Source: Ottelia alismoides
Taxonomy: Eukaryota; Streptophyta; Magnoliopsida; Alismatales; Hydrocharitaceae
Length of the DNA: 64,000 bases
Direction of reading: 5' to 3'
NCBI GenBank assembly: GCA_037367405.1
Contig: JAZKJV010008267.1
Coordinates: 186,001 to 250,000, forward strand
A model generated the notes under the pieces. That model was given only the letters and a program-made list of their open reading frames with translations, was not told the origin of the DNA and did no database searches. A program made the translations under genes and the position numbers. Position 1 is the stretch's first letter, and each line of letters begins with the position of its first letter. This document shows, piece after piece, positions 12,119-22,899 of this stretch.

Positions 12119-12504
12119 GGGTTAAATGGGGCTGCCCCCTTGGGGAGCTAACTTGGCTCCCCCACGCTATTTCATCCGATTTTTTTATTTTTTTTGAAAA
12201 TTTCATCTGTGAATATTCATCACTATATCCCTATATTATGCTATTAAATTTTCGTGCGAAACAGAGACTCCTACGACCTCCATACAGACAGATATTTTTT
12301 AACGGTAACAGAATTGCTAAAAAATGATCCTTTTGGATGGAGGACGTAGGAGTCTATGTTTCGTGTGGAATTTGAATGACATAATAGAGGGATATATTGA
12401 TGAAAATCCACGGAAGAAATTTCGAAAAAAAAATAAAATAAAGAACGAAATGATGCGGGGGGAGCCAAGTTAGCTCCCCCCATGGGGGCAGCTCCATTTT
12501 ACCC
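12119..12504. mobile_element. Hairpin MITE-like unit 3
   Basis: It has the same core as unit 2 (AAACAGAGACTCCTACG ... CGTAGGAGTCT) with outer palindromes of the form GGGGAGCTAACTTGGCTCCCC. Its central segment, with ACGGTAACAGAATTGC, is the reverse complement of unit 4's centre, so units 3 and 4 lie head to head around the TA tract at 12505-12514. Confidence 0.65.
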
Positions 12505-12514
12505 TATATATATA

Positions 12515-12822
12515 GTGTAAATTGGGGCTGCCCCCATGGGGGGAGCTAACTTGGTTCCCCCCGCACCATTCAAATTTCGCCTGAAACAGAGACTCCTACG
12601 ACCTCCATCCGGAAGGGTCATTTTTAGCAATTCTGTTACCGTAAAAAATGCATGTCTGGATAGAGGTCGTAGGAATCTGTTTCGCACGAAATTTGAATGA
12701 CATAATATAGGGATATAGTGATGAATATTCACGGAAGAAATTTTCAAAAAAATAAAAAAAGCGGACGAAATGCCATGGGGGAGCCAAGTCAGCTCCCCCC
12801 AGGGGGCAACCCCATTTAACCC
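12515..12822. mobile_element. Hairpin MITE-like unit 4
   Basis: Inverted partner of unit 3. Its centre reads GCAATTCTGTTACCGT, and the arms again carry AACAGAGACTCCTACG and CGTAGGAATCTGTTTCGC. It ends against the long TG microsatellite. Confidence 0.65.

Positions 12823-13341
<519 letters not shown>

Positions 13342-13384
<43 letters not shown>
13342..13384. repeat. (TA)n microsatellite
   Basis: About 21 uninterrupted TA repeats between units 5 and 6. Confidence 0.95.
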
Positions 13385-13386
<2 letters not shown>

Positions 13387-13725
13387 GAAAAGGGAAGCTA
13401 CACCCGACCATTTTTCTTATTGGTTTTTTATTTTTTTAAAGGATTTATAGTAATCTATTTAGTATATTGAGTGGAATATGTGCTTCAAATTTCATGCAAA
13501 ACAAACATTCCTAACATGCCCATCTAGGTATGGTCAATTTCAATAATTATGAGACCTTTAAAATGTGATACTCTTGATGGAGATGATAGAAGTGTCCAAT
13601 TTAGTTGAAATTGGAATGATATCATAGTGATATATAGTGATTTAAATCCCCCAAAAACTCAAAAAATCAATGAAAAATGGCCGAGATTAGCTAGTTGGCT
13701 ACACCCCAGGTGCAGCTTCTCCAAT
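13385..13725. mobile_element. Hairpin MITE-like unit 6
   Basis: A diverged subfamily. Its centre carries GCCCATCTAGGTATGGTCAA and CTTGATGGAGATGATAGAAG. The ends carry an AGCTAGTTGGCT type palindrome and a CAGGTGCAGC phrase. It is the reverse complement of unit 7, so the pair forms a long palindrome centred on the microsatellite at 13726-13779. Confidence 0.65.
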
Positions 13726-13779
13726 ACACACACATATATGTATGTATGTATATGTATGTATATGTGTGTGTGTGTGTAT
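13726..13779. repeat. Mixed CA/TATG/TG microsatellite
   Basis: A CACA run, then TATG/TA repeats, then a TGTG run. It sits at the symmetry centre of units 6 and 7. Confidence 0.93.
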
Positions 13780-14166
13780 GGGGTTGGGGAAGCTGCACCC
13801 GGGAGTGTAGCTAACTAGCTGCACCTGGCCATTTTTTTCATTGATTTTTTGTGTTTTTGAAATGAAACCTGGGGGGATTTAAATCACCATATATTATCAT
13901 GATATCATACCAATTTCAACTAAATTCGACATTTCTATCATCTCCATCAAGGCTATGACATTTTAACGGTTTCAGAATTATTGAAATTGACCATATCTAG
14001 ATGGGCATGCTAGGAGTGTTTGTTTTGCATGAAATTTGAAAGACATATTCTTGTCAATAAACTAGTAAATCTCCATAAGTTTTTTTCAAAAAAATAAACA
14101 AATCAATAAGAAAAATGGCCGGGTGTAGCTAGTTAGCTGCACCCGCCGGTGCATACTCCCTTTTCC
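13780..14166. mobile_element. Hairpin MITE-like unit 7
   Basis: Inverted copy of unit 6. It includes TGACCATATCTAGATGGGCA, the complement of the unit 6 core, and end palindromes TAGCTAACTAGCTGCACC and TGTAGCTAGTTAGCTGCA. It is followed by TA/TG repeats. Confidence 0.65.

Positions 14167-14202
<36 letters not shown>
14167..14202. repeat. TA/TG microsatellite
   Basis: A short TA tract, then about 13 TG repeats closing the MITE-like cluster. Confidence 0.93.
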
Positions 14203-14206
<4 letters not shown>

Positions 14207-15342
14207 ATATCACATAGTCATCAACATCATACTGTAAGCATTTCACAATTTTATCCTTATCGCGAAGAAAATTTATTATATCCTTTACATGTTTTATTAT
14301 AGTGATTTTAGTGTTAATTTGTGCAGTTTTTAATTAATGTTGTGTTATAATTCCATTACAATTTTATCTTCTTTGAATGCCAAGAATATATTTATCTTAT
14401 TAAAAATATAATCGATTGTATTGTTTGATCATACCAGATAAAAATCTAATTAAATTGAAATGTTGCATAATTATAGAGGGTAAATTCAAATGACTAACTT
14501 TTATCCATTTATATTTTTGATCAGACAAAATAAAAAAATCTAATTAAAATAAAATATTACATATTAGATAAAAAAAGATAAGATAAATTCAAATGATATT
14601 ATTACTAATTTTATTTCATTCTAGTAGAAACGGAAAAATAACTATTATATGAACTTCATTCCGAATAAAAATAGCCCAAAAATAATGGCATCACCCAAAG
14701 GGGCCCACATCCTCGCAACCACATCACCCAAAGGGACACACATCCTCGCAACCACAACCCACTGTGCTGCAGAAAATGGGGCCCACACGAGTGTCACATT
14801 ACTATATCCCACACCCGGCCTTACACTCCATCCAACGGGTGGGGATCGTCCATCTCCATCATGGATCGGACGGTGGAGGTGTGACCTCAAGCACGAAGGC
14901 TGTCAGGAACGGTTGCGATTTGCAAGGGTTTGAGCGGCGATGGTGACAAGGATGTTGGACTCCCTCCACTCCTCGACAATTGTCCCGACGACATGCATGG
15001 AGGAGACAGAAGAAGAGATTAAGATCCCACGACAAATCGATGGGCGAAGAGAACCCTACTGATGATCTAACATACCCATTAATCAGTTGTCCTCTAGACT
15101 GGGACTTTACGTCGCATTTCCAAAAGGAAAATGGAACAATGACTCCAGTATAACAAATCGATCCTTCTCATGTTCAAGCTCCTTTTACTTGTTTTTTAAT
15201 TCTTTGAAACATATATATTATATACTATAGTTTTAATTTATCAAAGGGATGCAATGACATGTTCTTTCTAACTTGGTCCCATCGTACAATAACATGCATG
15301 CATTTTTTTGGGTTCACTTTATAACTATTGTGTTAACAACTA
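14203..15342. other. Intergenic stretch, no gene seen
   Basis: AT-rich to 14640, then a GC-richer block to about 15060. Two copies of a 34-base phrase, CATCACCCAAAGGG...CCTCGCAACCA, lie at about 14690 and 14724. No coding signal was recognised on either strand. Confidence 0.5.
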
Positions 15343-15350
15343 TATATTTC

Positions 15351-16167
15351 TAGGGTGGAGCATGGGCCAAGGCTGACGCGATCCAACCCGCTCAAGCCTG
15401 ACTAAAGACCAAGCCCACTGTCGAAACAGGCAGGTCTGGGACTCCATTTTGGCCCATTAACCATATCGGGCTGGGCTCGGGTTTGCACGGGCCCGTACCC
15501 GAGGACCACGGGTCGGCCCAGAATCTGACCCGAACCCAAGCCCTACCCACCCGCCAGACCCGGCAATGTTAGCCCCTAACCCTAATCCACCAAACTCAAC
15601 CCTAAGACCTAGTCCCCAAGTCCTTCCATGTAGTGTTACATGTCGCCCCTCCCTAAGCTCCCTCCCTCCCCCGAGTCCCTACCTTCCCAAAGAAGGCCAT
15701 CGTGAGTGGCCCTCCCAAGTCTCCCCTCCTTCACCATGTGTCTGCACCACCTCGGGCTCTCTCTCCCTCACCGCCCAACGTTGCCCACCGCCACCGTGCC
15801 ACCTCCTCCCTCTCCCTCCCTCCCTCCCTCCCCACCCCCAACCGCTCACCGCCACCACACCACATTCTCCCTCTCCCTCCCCACCCTCAGCCTCCCACCG
15901 AGCCACCACCACTGCACCATCTCCTCCCTCTCCCTCCCTCCCTCCCTCCATCTACTACTAATTGTAATAAAGCATGGCCAACTTTTGTAGGATTCATGGG
16001 GCGGTTCGACCCAGACCTGACCCATCATACGTCAGGTTGGGCTTGGGCTTGCACCCAGTTGTTGATGAATGAAAGGGAGTGGGTCCGGCCCGTGGGTCCG
16101 ATTTCATAAATGGGTCTGAGCTGGGCTTGATTGGACACGGCATGAGCCCAACCCATACTCCACCCTA
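15351..16167. mobile_element. hAT-type MITE in the ARF promoter
   Basis: The ends are inverted: TAGGGTGGAGCATGGG at 15351 and CCCATACTCCACCCTA ending at 16167. They are flanked by TATATTTC (15343-15350) and GATATTTC (16168-16175), an 8-base target duplication with one mismatch. Known: TAGGG/CAGGG ends and 8-bp duplications mark the hAT superfamily. The 817-bp interior has no transposase. It is rich in 'gggcc' near the ends and in CTCCCTCCC low-complexity sequence in the middle, which produces spurious proline/serine open frames. It ends about 390 bases upstream of the ARF TATA box. Confidence 0.75.
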
Positions 16168-16556
16168 GATATTTCTCGTGTTGATTATATCTGCATATAT
16201 CTTGTTCTTCTTAAAGAAGAGGGATAATAGGAGTCTGTTGGAATTTGAAGGCAAAAGTTTCACAGGATAAAACTTTATCTGTTGATATCCAAAGCCACGG
16301 ACGCTTGGAATGACGCACTTGCCCTCTTTCCAAAAGTAAATCAACTCGCAATCCCAACATCGCAATTAAATGCGACCCGTCAGATGTCTGAAACTTCTAC
16401 TCCCCGGGCCATTAACGACCCTTTCCGGATCTGGCAAAGTTGTCTGTCGGATCAAGGGGCACTCCCGTCCAATCGTCTCCCCTCAGTGGCAGAGCCCCGT
16501 AATTTCCTTCTGACCACTTCCCCACCTTACTCCCGTCCCCGCAACTCCCTCCCACC

Positions 16557-16565
16557 TATAAATAA
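16557..16565 (+). promoter_or_regulatory. TATA box of the ARF gene
   Basis: TATAAATAA lies 82 bases before the first in-frame ATG (16639). A start of transcription near 16590 would give a short leader with no upstream ATG. The position and consensus fit a core promoter. No clear TGTCTC auxin element was spotted close by. Confidence 0.6.
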
Positions 16566-16638
16566 TCCCCCCACATCCGTAACAGAACCAACGACGAAAG
16601 TGCACGAACACGAAGTCCACAACATAGCTCTGCTGCCA

Positions 16639-19584
16639 ATGCTCGTTGCCGGAACCCTAATGGATAAGCCCACGTCCGCCGACCGGAGGAAGATGGACGC
16701 AGTCTTCTGGAAAGCCTGCGCGGGGAGCTCCGTCAAGGTCCCCGCCGCCGGCTCCGCCGTGTACTACTTCCCGGAGGGCCACGCCGAGCAGGCCACGTCT
16801 CCGCCGGACTTCTCGTCTGTCTGCCCCCGGAGGTCTTTCTTCTTCCCCTACGTTGTCGACAACGTCGAGCTCCTCGCCAATCGCGACACGGACGAGGTCT
16901 TCTCGCGGATCAGGCTCGTCCAGGCGCGCGTACACACGCCGGCGCCGACGGCGGCGGTGGAGGAGGAGAAGGAAGAGTCTGGGGTGGGGTGGTTCGTTAA
17001 GGTGCTGACCCCGAGTGACGCGAACAATGGCGGCGGGTTCTCGGTGCCGCGGAGCTGCGCGGATCAGATCCTGCCGAAGCTCAACCAGAAGGCGAATCCG
17101 CCGCTGCAGATTCTAAAGATGAGGGACGTGCACGGGACGGCGTGGGAGTTCCGGCACATATACCGGGGGACCCCCCGGAGGCACCTGCTGACTACGGGAT
17201 GGAGCAAGTTCGTCAATAGCAAGAGGCTGATCGCGGGCGATTCGGTGGTGTTCGTTAGGAATAATGAGTGGGAGCTGTTTTTGGGCATGAGGAGGGCGGC
17301 GAGGGTGGGGAGCGCTCGCTCGGGTGAGGAAATATTCGCGAGGTATGGTATGGGGACGGGGGCGAGGACCAGCGTGGTTGAGGTGGAAGGGGGGTTCTCG
17401 AGGAGGGGGAGGGGGAGGGTGGCGCCGGAGGCGGTCGTGGAGGCGGTGGGAGCGGCGGAGATGGGGAGTAAGGTTGAGGTGGTGTACTATCCCAAGGCGG
17501 GGATGCCGGATTTCGTGGTGGGGAGGGAGGATGTGGATAAGGCGCTGGAGGTCCCGTGGCAGGTCGGCGTCAGGGTGAGGATGGCCGTGGATACGGAGGA
17601 GCCGTCGAGGACATCGTGGCAACAAGGGACGGTTATGGGCATCAAGGTGCCGGAACAGTGCCCGTGGGGCTGGTCTCCGTGGAGGATGCTTCAGGTGGCG
17701 TTTCTTTCCCTTTTTTCCTCTGTTTCTGATTTGGTGCTTACGATTATTGCATTTCTTTTGTTGGTCCATTTGGTAGATTATTTGTCTTGTTGGGGAGCAA
17801 TTTGTTGTCGAATTTGTTGCGGTCAGCATGATTTTACTATTCCTTGTCGCTGATGGTTAGAACATCAAATCTATTTATTTGACTGTGTCAAAATGCTCTC
17901 ATAGAATGCCCCCTAAAGATCTTGTGGCGGACATGTCCGAAAATTCGCTAATTATTATAGTCAAATTGATAAACTGGACACTTCCTCCAAAATAAGTTGT
18001 ATAATAACTCGTTAGGATAATCGTTACATGTGGGATAAGGTTGTTATGATTAGTTCGAGAGAAATGTGAATTTCAAGAGAGAGGCTTTTTTGGTCATTCG
18101 TATTAGTGTACTCTGCATTCAGGATAATAACGTGGGTGTTTTGTTAAACAAATGAATCAGTTTTTGCAGCATTTCGAAGGTTGTTTAGGCAGACAATTGT
18201 AGCGTCTAAAATGTCAAGCGGGCCGGAGCTGACTTCGAACAGGAAAAAACTTCCAGTGGACTTCATTTATGCACGCCTCACTGTTCGTAGTATATCTTTA
18301 CAGTATAGCTTTATCACTGCTACTGTATTAGTAATGGGAAAGTTCAATGAAATGCTTCTATCTAAAATAGATTAGTTGAGCCATTTGTTTTATTTATCAT
18401 CTTTTATCCTTTAAATGCCAAAATTCTCCAAGTTCCTGTAGTCAAGTGCACTTATCGTCCTTTGGACTGGGTCGGGAAACAAGGATGGTGGAGGAGATGA
18501 GGTGGGTGGTGACCTGGAAAGAATGATGGGTGGGGTTAGGTTTGATTTTTGTTTGAAAGTAAGCGTAATGTGAAGTATTCCACAAGTGCTAAGTGATATA
18601 ATGCTTCATATTATGTGATGTTTAATGCTGTTCAACGCTGTTGTGTCTCTGTCTTGGGGAACTAGCGTGATGCATAACTGAATTGACGGATACTGTATTG
18701 GTATTTTAAAAAGAACATGATAGTATGGTCAGTGTGGATGAAATTCAAGGCTTTCTGCATAATTTACTTAAGATCTAACAATCTGGAAGTCAATGCCAAA
18801 TTTATATTCAGAATTACGGAATTGGATACTTAGATTCTCCTTTTTACTTGCTTTGTTACAACTTCCTTTTGCCTGCGCCATTATTGGCAATAATTCTATT
18901 TTCATTTGGGTTTATGATATCTGCTTTTATAGGCTGTGATAATTTGCACATTGTAATAATTGTTTCTTTCCATCTCAGGTTACATGGGATGAACCTGAAT
19001 TTTTGCCGAAATATGTTAGCCCATGGCAAGTAGAGGTTGTTTCAGAAACTCCTGAAATTCCACATCCTATTGCCAAAAGGCTCAAAGTACAGGGTGCCAA
19101 CTTTAAAGATATAGAGCAGAACATGCCTTTTCCTACATTTGGAGGAGACTCTAGGAGTACAAATCCACCATCCATTGAGTACAATACCTTTCCTGCTGGC
19201 ATGCAGGGAGCCAGGCAAGATACAACTGGTAATTCCAGTTTGTCAATGATCCGACCTTATTATATGTCATCGGTTAACACGAAAAAGACCGCAGAAGAAG
19301 TGGTTCCGCAGAGGTTGGACCATGTTTCAACTGAATTGAGTATTGGGAACCCATCATCTTTCGAAACCGCATCACCACCGAGTGAAAATACCGTGTTGCT
19401 TTCATCTCCTACTTCCTCTTTTCAGTTGTTTGGAACAATTATTGAGATGGAACAACCTGTGATTCATGATGCTAAACTGGGTGATGCTGAAAAAGGAGCG
19501 GTGACTGATCCTCATGGTGCTTGCCTTTCATGTCAACATCTCCAACATCATGGAACATCTGCTTTCAAAGCTTGGTCTAGTTAA
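16639..19584 (+). CDS. ARF17: Auxin response factor, class C (ARF17-like); exons 16639-17694 and 18979-19584
   Basis: A transcription factor of auxin signalling that acts in the nucleus; class C members are generally regarded as repressors. Exon 1 (352 residues) holds the N-terminal dimerisation region (WKACAGSSVKVPAAGSAVYY), a complete B3 DNA-binding domain at about residues 119-222 (SDANNGGGFSVPR, IYRGTPRRHLLTTGWSKFVN, LIAGDSVVFVR) and most of the ARF ancillary domain. A phase-0 intron follows CAG at 17694, and exon 2 resumes VTWDEPEFLP. Exon 2 carries the miR160 site and an SFQLFG motif. It stops at 19582 without a PB1 domain. About 553 residues matches ARF17-type proteins rather than ARF10/16 with a C-terminal PB1. 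The start at 16639 is the first ATG; 16660 is in frame and has a better context (G at +4). Exon 1 is far more GC-rich than exon 2. The last residues are uncertain, because another frame stays open into a possible downstream exon. Confidence 0.9.
17695..18978 (+). other. ARF intron 1
   Basis: Donor CAG|GTGGCG and acceptor TTTCCATCTCAG|GTT are both canonical and phase 0. The position just before VTWDEP is the conserved intron site of class C ARF genes. The 1284-bp intron contains no recognisable element. Confidence 0.85.
19197..19217 (+). promoter_or_regulatory. miR160 target site in the ARF coding sequence
   Basis: The 21 bases begin TGGCATGCAGGG and end AGCCAGGCA, encoding AGMQGARQ. They are complementary to miR160 except for one G:U pair. 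Known: this site lies in the middle region of ARF10, ARF16 and ARF17 and directs mRNA cleavage. This variant resembles the one in Arabidopsis ARF17. It strongly supports a functional class C gene. Confidence 0.93.
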
Positions 19585-19924
19585 CCCCAACATTGCTGTA
19601 GAACACAGAAGGTAAATCTTGCTAGGCGGTAATGAAGTTTAAAAATTTTCTTCTTCCAAGATAGTTTTCATGAATATATTATAGGTATATAATGTGTGTC
19701 TGAAATAATGGATCTAATTAGCATCGGAATATGCATATCTTTACTGAATTTTTCACCTGCTCGAGTAGCCCATTCTGGTAAACAGCATGATATACTGCTG
19801 CAGACGTTGTACCAGCTATATTGAGACGCTACTGCTGCGGTTCTAGAGCTGCTTTAGCAGAAATTAGAGAGTTGTCGTGCACCTTAAATATAATTCAAGA
19901 ACTCCACCTCTGTGGATATATTTT

Positions 19925-21085
19925 TTTAGTATTTTTATCACTTGTGCCTCTCTAAGATATTGCAGTATTAGTATGACCCTCCATCTTCCAGTTTTGTCAC
20001 ATCTGCCCTTCGGGTTAGTTGTCGTCCACTTACATTCCAAACGGATGTTAAATTTGGACACAGTGGTAGTTTCTAACCAATAACGAGGGTAGATTGGTTA
20101 TTTTCTTCCTCTCCCTCCTACCTCCTTTGACCCCTTCCTTTGCCGGCCTCTCCTTCATCCTCTGCCCCCACCTCCTCCAGGCCCCTTTCCTGCAGCCCCA
20201 ACCTCCTCCATGCCCCTCTACCGTCGACCCCCTCCTCCTCAACCCCACATGTTCCAGCCCTATCCTCCATCGCCAAGACCTTCTCTCAACCCCTCCTTTG
20301 TGCCGCCCACCTTCTCCACCACCCCCACCTCCTCCAGGCCCCTCCCCCACAACCCCAACTCCTCCAGCTCCCTCCCCCACAGCCCTCTACTCCTCCAGGC
20401 CCCTCAGTGTCAACCCCCTCTTCCTCATACCTCCTCCGTCGTCCAGACCTCCTCCCGTCCCTTACTCTATGCCGCCTCCACCTCCTCCAACCCACCCTTC
20501 CATCACCTCTTCCAGCAAATACCTCCTCCACCCCACCTCTTCTAACCTCCCTGCTACTGCCCACACCTCCTCCTGCCCCTTGCTCTGTCGGCCCAACCTC
20601 CTCCACTGCCCCCAATTCCTCCAAGACCCTCCTCCTCCACCCCCACCTCTTCCAGCCCCCTCCATCGTCGACCACCAGCAAGCATATGCTCCAAAGCCTT
20701 TTCACCAAGCTTCCCCACCTGCAGACTAACGAAGCATACCTTCAGGGCTACGATTGAAGATCTATTCGGGAGTAGCAGCTCTTTATTCCATTCCATTAAG
20801 CACGAAGAAGAAACTCCTTCCAAGCTGCAAGGTCAGAGTCGGGTTTGCAGTGTGTGTGCGTCAAAGGAGGAGGGAGGGGTTGTTGGTTTTGGCAATTATG
20901 CCCCTGTTAACCAAACCATGGTTTAGATAGACCATGGTTTAGTTCAACTCATTTACAATGAAACTAACAGAAGGGTATAAGTGATACGGTGTAAGAAGTC
21001 AGGGGTACAGCTGATATTTCAAAAACGAGGGGCATACCTGATATTGTAAAATCTCATAGGGGTACAAGTGATAAAAACCCTATTT
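19925..21085. mobile_element. TIR element with pyrimidine-rich interior
   Basis: The left end reads TTTTTATCACTTGTGCCTCT and the right end is its complement, with TACAAGTGATAAAAA at 21063-21077. Inner repeats such as 'ctgatattg' also mirror 'gatattgcagtatt'. These termini match the MITE at 31424-31686. The middle (20100-20660) is a CTCC/CCACCT low-complexity block that gives long proline/serine frames on plus and glycine/arginine frames on minus. No transposase was recognised. The target duplication was not resolved. Confidence 0.6.
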
Positions 21086-21164
21086 TTTATAATATCGGTT
21101 TTTGTCTATAATGTGGATCGAGTCAATTATTTTTTATACAACCTGTTTATATTCCAAAAAGGTG

Positions 21165-21365
21165 CATTTGTCATTGAGTTGGTGTTAGGCACCAGTTCAG
21201 GTACTGGATAGGAAGGGCATGCGTTCAAATCCCATTCTTGACATCTACTGGGCATCATGATTTTTTCTAAAAAAATCCGGATGGCCTTGGTTTGAGCACA
21301 TCTAGAGCCAATATCGGGCAAAATTATGATAATTTTCTGCCAGATGCCAGAAATTTTTCCACCCT
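21165..21365 (+). mobile_element. Possible tRNA-derived SINE
   Basis: 'gagttggtgttaggcacc' resembles a polymerase III box A region, and GCGTTCAAATCCC, about 40 bases on, resembles box B (GGTTCAAATCC). The spacing is tRNA-like. A body of about 130 bases follows, with no clean poly(A) tail or target duplication seen. The call rests on the box pair only. Confidence 0.35.
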
Positions 21366-21501
21366 GATAATTTTGTCATATTCTCTTTTTTTTTACAATG
21401 GCTTCTAAGCTAAGTATTTCATTCATTGTAGCAGTAATCATGCTTTAAATACCGGTAGCTGATATCTTGCCTCTACTCTGCCTTTTTCTTTCATTTTGTA
21501 G

Positions 21502-22010
21502 GTACCATGAGGATGACTGGTAGGGTAGCTTAGGTCTCAGTTCCAGGCTTGTCGAAGCATCTACTTTAGCATAACGTGATGTTGACGATAGTTTAGCATG
21601 TAGTCCTGACTTATTCGAGCACTAGTCTTTAGCTTGATGCTGTTGTTAGGCCTTTGCAGACCTCTGAAGACTTCATCCTGCCTTCTCTATTTCTTTGCTT
21701 GCATGTGATGTGGTAGCCAATGGCTGATCACGAGTGCTCGGCTAATTGACATTGCGTCGTTGTTGCTGCAGGGACCTTCCTTTTATTGTAATATGCTTTT
21801 ATTCGGATCTCCTACGGATCAGTTGTTTGGTTATCCGATCGTTGACTTACTCTTAGTTGCTCTCTGTTATTTCTGACTTGCAGTTTCAGCTTGAAATAGA
21901 CAATCTTGTCTGAATGCGCTATTCTCATAGTATTGGTTATCGTTGAATCTTGGTGTTGAAGAGATCATTTACCGCAGGCTCTTGCAGGTCGGCTCATCTC
22001 AGACTGGGAC
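21502..22010 (+). other. Probable last exon / 3' untranslated region of the ARF gene
   Basis: Starts at the acceptor described for the second intron. No long frame is present beyond the first few codons. The part from about 21845 is duplicated at 11348-11534, which marks it as part of the ancestral gene locus rather than a later insertion. The polyadenylation site is not clear. Confidence 0.45.
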
Positions 22011-22399
22011 GGTCTCCGTGGATTTTGCCTCCAGGGTTTTGAATGCTGGTTTCTATGATGCTTATTCATGTTTGCTAGAGATACCTGTTACTGTTATTTA
22101 ACTTTAATTGCCCACATCTAGGTTGGATTTGTGACCAGTGAAACAGGGGTGTCGCCATCAGATCCAAGAACTGAATAATTGCTTGGATGTGAGTATGGAT
22201 TGTTGTCTTTTTAAAGCAGCAACCTCATGATTTTTAGAGTATTCGGCTAGAATGATTTGTACGTATGTTTCGGCCATTTTTGACATGACATATTTTGAGT
22301 AAATTATATGCTGAAACTGCCAAGGACCCATCATTACCTGAGAGGATTTGAGCAACAACTACCCGTTTATATTTGTACAAACCATTGATACCTCCATTT

Positions 22400-22482
22400 A
22401 CGAAGCTCACACCTCCATGGCCAGCATGGTGGGGTTTACGGTGCTCTCACTGCGGTCGTATGGTGTATCTGGAAGGAGCGTA
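22400..22482 (+). pseudogene. Possible LINE C-terminal scrap
   Basis: One frame reads TAVVWCIWKERR before a stop. This resembles the conserved tail of plant L1 ORF2 (WCIWKERN). It is short and isolated, so chance is possible. Confidence 0.25.
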
Positions 22483-22610
22483 GATAATGAGGGTCCATGG
22501 CTTTCCGTCCTCTCTTCTCTTTCTGCGTCAACTACTCAACTACTGATGCTTATTCGCAATCGAGCCACGAGTCCGTGCGAATTTGGCAAAGGGACTTTAT
22601 CCCAGAATAA

Positions 22611-22785
22611 GCTGTGTGGGTATAAAATAGTCATTTCACAATTACATCATATGCTGTCTCTTTCTCAATAAGCCGTGTGGGTACAAAATAATCATTTCAC
22701 AATTACATCATATGTTGTCTCTTTCTCAATAAGCTGTGTGGGTACAAAATAGTCATTTCACAATTACATCATATGATTTCTCTTT
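22611..22785. repeat. 61-bp tandem repeat, about three copies
   Basis: Units start at 22611, 22672 and 22733 with GCTGTGTGGGTA or GCCGTGTGGGTA. Each contains ATTTCACAATTACATCATAT and ends CTTTCTCAATAA. They differ by a few bases each. Confidence 0.9.
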
Positions 22786-22899
22786 CTCTTTGTCCAGTAT
22801 TCGTTCCTCAATTAAATGGAAGAAGAATGAGGGATAAATTGCGCTGTCTCATTTAATTTTATATAAAAAAAATATAATGTAATGCAAGAATCATGCCAA

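Larger units (their letters stand above)
19612..21501 (+). other. Probable second ARF intron, carrying a TIR element and a SINE candidate
   Basis: A good donor (AAG|GTAAATC at 19612) follows the annotated stop by 27 bases. A good acceptor (CATTTTGTAG|GTACCATG, exon from 21502) lies after a pyrimidine-rich stretch. If spliced, a frame other than the one ending at 19584 continues across the junction for seven codons to a TAG. So this is either a 3'UTR intron or one inside the real C-terminus. Confidence 0.5.

Noticed and set aside
15566..16109. Proline/serine-rich frames on plus and glycine-rich frames on minus
   Set aside because: They arise from CTCCC low-complexity sequence inside the hAT MITE and match no protein family.
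20094..20757. Three overlapping proline-rich frames of 111-211 residues
   Set aside because: All lie in the CTCC-rich core of the TIR element. Several frames are open at once, the usual sign of low complexity.
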